Positions 59,571 to 63,111 of a stretch of 63,111 bases of DNA are shown here, piece by piece. Source of the stretch: ARK-14 sp002899805 (GTDB taxonomy: Archaea; Thermoproteota; Thermoprotei_A; Sulfolobales; Fervidicoccaceae). A model generated the notes under the pieces. The model did no database searches. It saw only the letters and a list, made by a program, of their open reading frames with translations, and was not told the origin of the DNA. Position 1 is the first letter of the stretch; each line of letters opens with the position of its first letter. The DNA lies in contig JBAMMC010000008.1 of NCBI GenBank assembly GCA_039793985.1, positions 1-63,111 of the forward strand, in the 5' to 3' direction. A program made the translations under genes and the position numbers.

Positions 59571-59670
59571 GGACCTTGCAGTTTATGGCGAGGTTGGGAT
59601 GTGAAAAAGCTCTCATCCTTCCACTCTAACTTTGGAAGCCCCGTCTTTTAAGACAGGATGGCTCACGTGG
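59571..59670 (+). repeat. Structured sequence, possible IS200/IS605-type right end, copy D
   Basis: In the 422-nt gap before the slipin gene. GGGATGTGAAAAAGCTCTCATCC pairs GGATG/CATCC, and GGAAGCCCCGTCTTTTAAGACAGGATGG pairs GTCTT/AAGAC. The latter resembles the end GAAGCCxCxCxxTTTAGGGCGGGG of TnpB-type elements (from memory). No transposase sequence is present. The rest of the gap is AT-rich; GAACAGTTATATACTTG near 59730 may be the slipin TATA box. Confidence 0.4.
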
Positions 59671-59774
59671 TTAACGAAAAATTAACCATTACCATTGCAT
59701 TTTTCTAGATAAAATGACTTCAAAACCTAGAACAGTTATATACTTGTAAACAAAATAAATTAGTGGGAGTATGT

Positions 59775-60575
59775 ATGGATGGCTATACGTTTCTGCTTTC
59801 CAATCTTTCAGCGATCATATTGGTAGTAATATTTATGATCATACTTCTTTCGATGTCGGTTAAGGTTGTGAGAGAGTATGAGAGAGCAGTTATCTTCAGG
59901 CTCGGTCGTCTTATGGGAGCTAAAGGACCTGGTCTTTTTCTAATAATACCTTTTGTTGATAGGCTCATTAAGGTGGATCTGAGGATTGTGGCTGTAGACG
60001 TGCCAGAACAAAAAAGCGTTACGAGGGACAATGTCACAGTTGGAGTTGATGCAGTTGTCTACTACAAGGTGATTGACCCTGTAAAGGCCATAGTAACTGT
60101 TGAAAATTACTCATATGCTGTGCTGATGCTCTCTCAAACAACGCTTAGAGATATTATTGGGCAAGTGGAGCTAGACGATCTCTTATCGAAGAGGGACGAG
60201 CTCAATAAAAGAATTCAGACAATTCTAGATGAGCTAACAGATCCTTGGGGGATAAAGGTAACAGCAGTAACCTTGAAAGAAGTCAAATTACCGGAGACTA
60301 TGCTCAGAGCGCTTGCTAAGCAGGCTGAAGCTGAAAGATTCAGGAGAGCTAGAATAATAGAGGCAGAGGGAGAGAGACAAAGTGCCAGCATCATGTCCGA
60401 GGCGGCAACTTTCTATGAGTCACATCCGATGGCGATGAGGTTGAGAGAGTTGCAAACGCTTATAGAAATAGCGAGAGAAAAGAATCTCATAGTAGTAACT
60501 CCAGAATCGAGATCTGAAGGGATGGGCACACTAATTGGGTTGGCAAAGAGCGTTCAGGTCAAGAAAGAAGAGTGA
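59775..60575 (+). CDS. Slipin/stomatin-like SPFH membrane protein
   Basis: 266 aa. N-terminal membrane anchor (FLLSNLSAIILVVIFMIILLSMSVKVV), SPFH domain starting VREYERAVIFRLGRLMGAKGPGLFLIIPFVDRLIKVDLR, and C-terminal coiled-coil helix (ALAKQAEAERFRRARIIEAEGERQSA). ATG 59775 is preferred over GTG 59763, as GTGGGAG serves as ribosome-binding site. Forms scaffolding oligomers in the membrane; in other archaea the following NfeD protease cleaves it near the C terminus. Confidence 0.95.
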   Translation: MDGYTFLLSNLSAIILVVIFMIILLSMSVKVVREYERAVIFRLGRLMGAKGPGLFLIIPFVDRLIKVDLRIVAVDVPEQKSVTRDNVTVGVDAVVYYKVIDPVKAIVTVENYSYAVLMLSQTTLRDIIGQVELDDLLSKRDELNKRIQTILDELTDPWGIKVTAVTLKEVKLPETMLRALAKQAEAERFRRARIIEAEGERQSASIMSEAATFYESHPMAMRLRELQTLIEIAREKNLIVVTPESRSEGMGTLIGLAKSVQVKKEE

Positions 60576-60588
60576 AGGTATTCAAACT

Positions 60589-61971
60589 ATGAACTTAGCA
60601 AAGCTCTCGAACAATGAGATAGCTAGAGCATCGCTTATAATCATCATTCTTTTTTCTCTCCTTAACATCTTAACAGGAAGTTCAGTTACAGCTCAGGGAC
60701 AAAGTACAAATGTTATTGGTCAAAAAGTTGTAGTAATTCAGATTAGTGGTGTGATTGATACGGCAATGGAAGATTATGTCTCGAATGCGTTATCTTATTC
60801 CGAATCTCAGAACGCCATCTTAGTGATCGAACTTAACACTCCGGGCGGTTTGCTAGACTCAGCTATGAATATAGTCACAATGATTGATTCCTCTAAGGTG
60901 CCAGTTGTCGGTTACGTTGTTAATAGATGGGCCGAAAGTGCTGGAACAATGATTTTAGTTTCTTGTCATATTGCTGCGATGCAACCTGGAACTATTATAG
61001 GCTCAATGCAGCCAATAGAATATAACCCCACAACAGGAGAATATAGACCCACTAATGAATCGAAAATCATAAATCCAATATTAACTTTTCTTGACGAGCA
61101 CGCTGGGAATAAGGGAAGAAACATGACAGCAATACATCTTTTTGTTACGGAGAACTTAAACCTAGGTGCTAATTCAGCTCTCGAAGATGGAGTTATCAAC
61201 TATGTGGCACCAGATCTAAATTCCTTGCTTCAACAAATGAATGGGACATCTATATATGTTCCTGGTTTTGGGGGCAATTATACATTATATACAGCAGGAG
61301 CAAGTGTGGAGTATTTTGGAATGAGCATTAGACACTATCTTGTTCATGTCCTTTCAGATCCAACTATTTCCACTCTTCTCCTTTCACTAGGAATGATGAT
61401 CCTCCTATTCACCATAATATCTGGACACCTCGCCGTAACACCGATAGGTCTGTTAATGATGCTTCTCGGTTTTCTTGGAAGTGGTTATAGTATAAGTGCG
61501 ACCTCTTTGCTCTTGATATTGCTAGGTGTGATTTTGATATTTATTGAACATGCTGTTTTGCCCGGTTTCGGTATTGTTGGGGCTACAGGAATAATCATGT
61601 TGGTACTCGGAATAGCATTGATGCCAACAGGTTCGGCATACTCCTTCAGCCAGGAATATGCCTCTACGTTTCTTTATGCTGCATATGGAATTGGGATAGC
61701 ATTCGGTTCCTTTACAGCTTTTGTCGTATATAAAATCCTCAAAGTAAGGAGGAAAAAACCATTTGAATGGAAATTTGAAGGATTGAGGGGAACAGCAATA
61801 GATTTGATTACTCCTGAGAGAGAAGGCTTCATAAAAGTTCATGGAGAATATTGGAAAGCTAGAAGCAAGGAGCATGAAATAAAGCCTGGAGAGAGCGTAG
61901 TAGTTTTAGCTAAAGAAGGGCCTATACTAATAGTTGAGAGAATTGAAGAGGAGCAATCAAATAAACAATAG
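60589..61971 (+). CDS. NfeD-type ClpP-class membrane serine protease, dyad Lys possibly lost
   Basis: 461 aa. Signal-like segment (about residues 14-29), ClpP-class domain (VVIQISGVIDTAMEDYV, LNTPGGLLDSAM, AESAGTMILVS with nucleophile Ser118), several transmembrane helices (about 270-390) and a C-terminal OB-fold NfeD domain (GLRGTAIDLITPEREGFIKVHGEYWKA). The catalytic Lys of the PH1510-type dyad should lie just before FVTENL; here the sequence is AIHLFVTENL with Leu184 at that place. 13 nt after slipin, co-transcribed. Protease activity therefore uncertain. Confidence 0.9.
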   Translation: MNLAKLSNNEIARASLIIIILFSLLNILTGSSVTAQGQSTNVIGQKVVVIQISGVIDTAMEDYVSNALSYSESQNAILVIELNTPGGLLDSAMNIVTMIDSSKVPVVGYVVNRWAESAGTMILVSCHIAAMQPGTIIGSMQPIEYNPTTGEYRPTNESKIINPILTFLDEHAGNKGRNMTAIHLFVTENLNLGANSALEDGVINYVAPDLNSLLQQMNGTSIYVPGFGGNYTLYTAGASVEYFGMSIRHYLVHVLSDPTISTLLLSLGMMILLFTIISGHLAVTPIGLLMMLLGFLGSGYSISATSLLLILLGVILIFIEHAVLPGFGIVGATGIIMLVLGIALMPTGSAYSFSQEYASTFLYAAYGIGIAFGSFTAFVVYKILKVRRKKPFEWKFEGLRGTAIDLITPEREGFIKVHGEYWKARSKEHEIKPGESVVVLAKEGPILIVERIEEEQSNKQ

Positions 61972-62070
61972 TTTTTAAGACGAAAAATAATATAGCGTCA
62001 TTAAATATTATATCAATGAAATAATCAATATTTATTGTTTATTTTAACTAGATTTAAGGGAGTGGTCAAA

Positions 62071-63111
62071 ATGGAGAAGGAGTTAAAACTCGTAGTTGCT
62101 GAAGCGAAATCAAGGGATGTGGGGAGAAAAAGAGCAAGGATGAGCACGAAGGCGATGAAGAGACTCGGACTCGAGACTGGCGATTTCATTGAAATTGAAG
62201 GAAGAAAAGGAAGCGTTCTTGCACAGGTTTGGCCAGCATATCCAGAAGATGAAGATAAAGATTTGATCCGAATAGACGGAGTTATGAGGAAAGCTATAGG
62301 AGTAAGCGTAGGAGAATCTGTAGTTGTGCGGAAAGCTGAAGCTTCTCCCGCCACTAAGATAACGCTCGCACCAATGGAAAATGTTAGGTTACCACCGGAA
62401 ATAGTTGATAGCATAGCATCATTCCTTAAGGAGGAGCTAGAAGGGAAACCTCTGAGAAGAGGAGAGAGCATCCAAATACCGCTATCTCCCTTTGGTCCAG
62501 AGATCACCATGGTAGTAGTTTCAACTCAACCCACAGCAAACGTTTACGTAACGCCATCTACGATATTGACAGTTAAAGAAGAACCTGAAAAGGGACCTGT
62601 GGAAGTAGGCGAGGTTCCCAGAGTAACATGGGAAGACATAGGTGATCTAGATGAAGCGAAAAGGAAGCTCAGAGAGATGGTAGAGTTACCGATGAGACAA
62701 CCAGAGCTATTCAAACATCTAGGCATAGAGCCTCCAAAAGGAGTATTGCTCTACGGTCCCCCCGGGACAGGTAAAACTCTTCTCGCTAAGGCACTGGCCA
62801 ATGAAATTGGGGCCTACTTCATAGCTATCAGTGGACCAGAAATTATGAGTAAATTTTATGGAGAAAGTGAACAGAGATTAAGAGAAATATTCCAGCAAGC
62901 CCAAGAAAACGCACCATCTATAATATTTATAGATGAAATAGACAGTATTGCTCCGAAGAGAGAAGAAGTTACTGGGGAAGTGGAAAGGAGAGTAGTAGCA
63001 CAGTTATTGACGCTCATGGATGGACTGAAAGAAAGAGGAAGAGTTGTAGTTATAGGAGCAACGAACAGACCTAACGCCGTCGATCCTGCATTGAGGAGAC
63101 CAGGAAGATTC
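62071..63111 (+). CDS. cdc48: Cdc48/VCP AAA ATPase, 3' end beyond window
   Basis: Runs off the window; 347 codons present. N domain (residues 1-190: LVVAEAKSRDVGRKRARMS, VMRKAIGVSVGESV) then the D1 AAA module: WEDIGDLDEAKRKLREMVELP, Walker A YGPPGTGKTLLAKA, Walker B IIFIDEIDSIAPKR, sensor 1 VVIGATNRP and arginine-finger DPALRRPGRF. ATG start behind AAGGGAGTGG. Unfoldase of ubiquitin-like/proteasome-linked processes in archaea. Confidence 0.97.
   Translation, partial: MEKELKLVVAEAKSRDVGRKRARMSTKAMKRLGLETGDFIEIEGRKGSVLAQVWPAYPEDEDKDLIRIDGVMRKAIGVSVGESVVVRKAEASPATKITLAPMENVRLPPEIVDSIASFLKEELEGKPLRRGESIQIPLSPFGPEITMVVVSTQPTANVYVTPSTILTVKEEPEKGPVEVGEVPRVTWEDIGDLDEAKRKLREMVELPMRQPELFKHLGIEPPKGVLLYGPPGTGKTLLAKALANEIGAYFIAISGPEIMSKFYGESEQRLREIFQQAQENAPSIIFIDEIDSIAPKREEVTGEVERRVVAQLLTLMDGLKERGRVVVIGATNRPNAVDPALRRPGRF

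Noticed and set aside
1..63111. CRISPR array
   Set aside because: No regularly spaced direct repeats seen, and the Cas4-like gene has no cas neighbours.

Overview
The window is part of a chromosome of a hyperthermophilic crenarchaeon (Thermoproteota). It encodes a full-length reverse gyrase, eukaryote-type ribosomal proteins (S19e, S28e, L7Ae, L15e, L18e, L24e, L31e, L39e, L40e), RNA polymerase subunits Rpo3/D and Rpo10/N, aIF6, archaeal RNase P proteins, PDCD5, Hjc, a Cdc48 ATPase and archaeal lipid enzymes. Many genes start with TTG or GTG behind GGTGA-type Shine-Dalgarno sites that overlap the stop codon of the preceding gene. TATA boxes of the archaeal type precede most operons. I cannot assign a genus. 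There is no rRNA operon, CRISPR array, provirus or intact transposon.

Layout. 1-2641: tRNA-Ser, an M42 aminopeptidase and a MATE transporter. 2738-14112: a long unidirectional information/isoprenoid cluster (S13-S4-S11-RpoD-L18e-L13-S9-RpoN-S2, then MEMO-like, a degenerate GHMP-kinase-like protein, isopentenyl phosphate kinase, type 2 IDI, GGPP synthase, GltX). 14262-22316: L7Ae, S28e-L24e-Ndk, S15, Upp, S19e-PDCD5-L39e-L31e, aIF6, L15e-COG1325-Rnp3-Rnp2. 22337-25313 (minus): a tRNA methylthiotransferase and an HD phosphohydrolase. 25314-26225 is a long non-coding stretch. 26226-31455: reverse gyrase overlapping a nitrilase-fold pseudoenzyme, then a tRNA-splicing endonuclease subunit. 31525-44115 is a mosaic of RNA-processing enzymes (CCA-adding enzyme, ThpR), threonine synthase, a TackOD1-like zinc protein, a solo Cas4-like nuclease, regulators, L40e, an intron-containing tRNA-Cys, and the UPF0200/UPF0201 pair. 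44328-63111: SHMT, CinA-like protein, MIP18-type FeS factor, Hjc, UbiA-type lipid prenyltransferase, PIN-ATPase, NAD(P)HX repair enzyme, phosphoglycerate mutase, nicotinate phosphoribosyltransferase, slipin-NfeD pair and the start of Cdc48.

How the genes work together. Ipk, Idi2, GGPP synthase and the UbiA-type prenyltransferase supply ether-lipid synthesis. Rnp2, Rnp3, the splicing endonuclease subunit, the CCA-adding enzyme, ThpR and the methylthiotransferase cover tRNA maturation, and the window itself holds an intron-containing tRNA-Cys that would need splicing.

The most interesting points are proteins whose neighbours identify them but whose key features are altered: a Pop5/Rnp2 with an N-terminal membrane segment, a nitrilase homologue lacking the catalytic Glu and Cys and translationally coupled to reverse gyrase, an NfeD protease that seems to lack the dyad lysine, and a mevalonate-kinase-position protein without a GHMP glycine-rich loop. 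Two genes seem to start on non-canonical codons. Several GC-richer non-coding stretches look like degenerate right ends of IS200/IS605 (TnpB) elements left without any tnpB gene.
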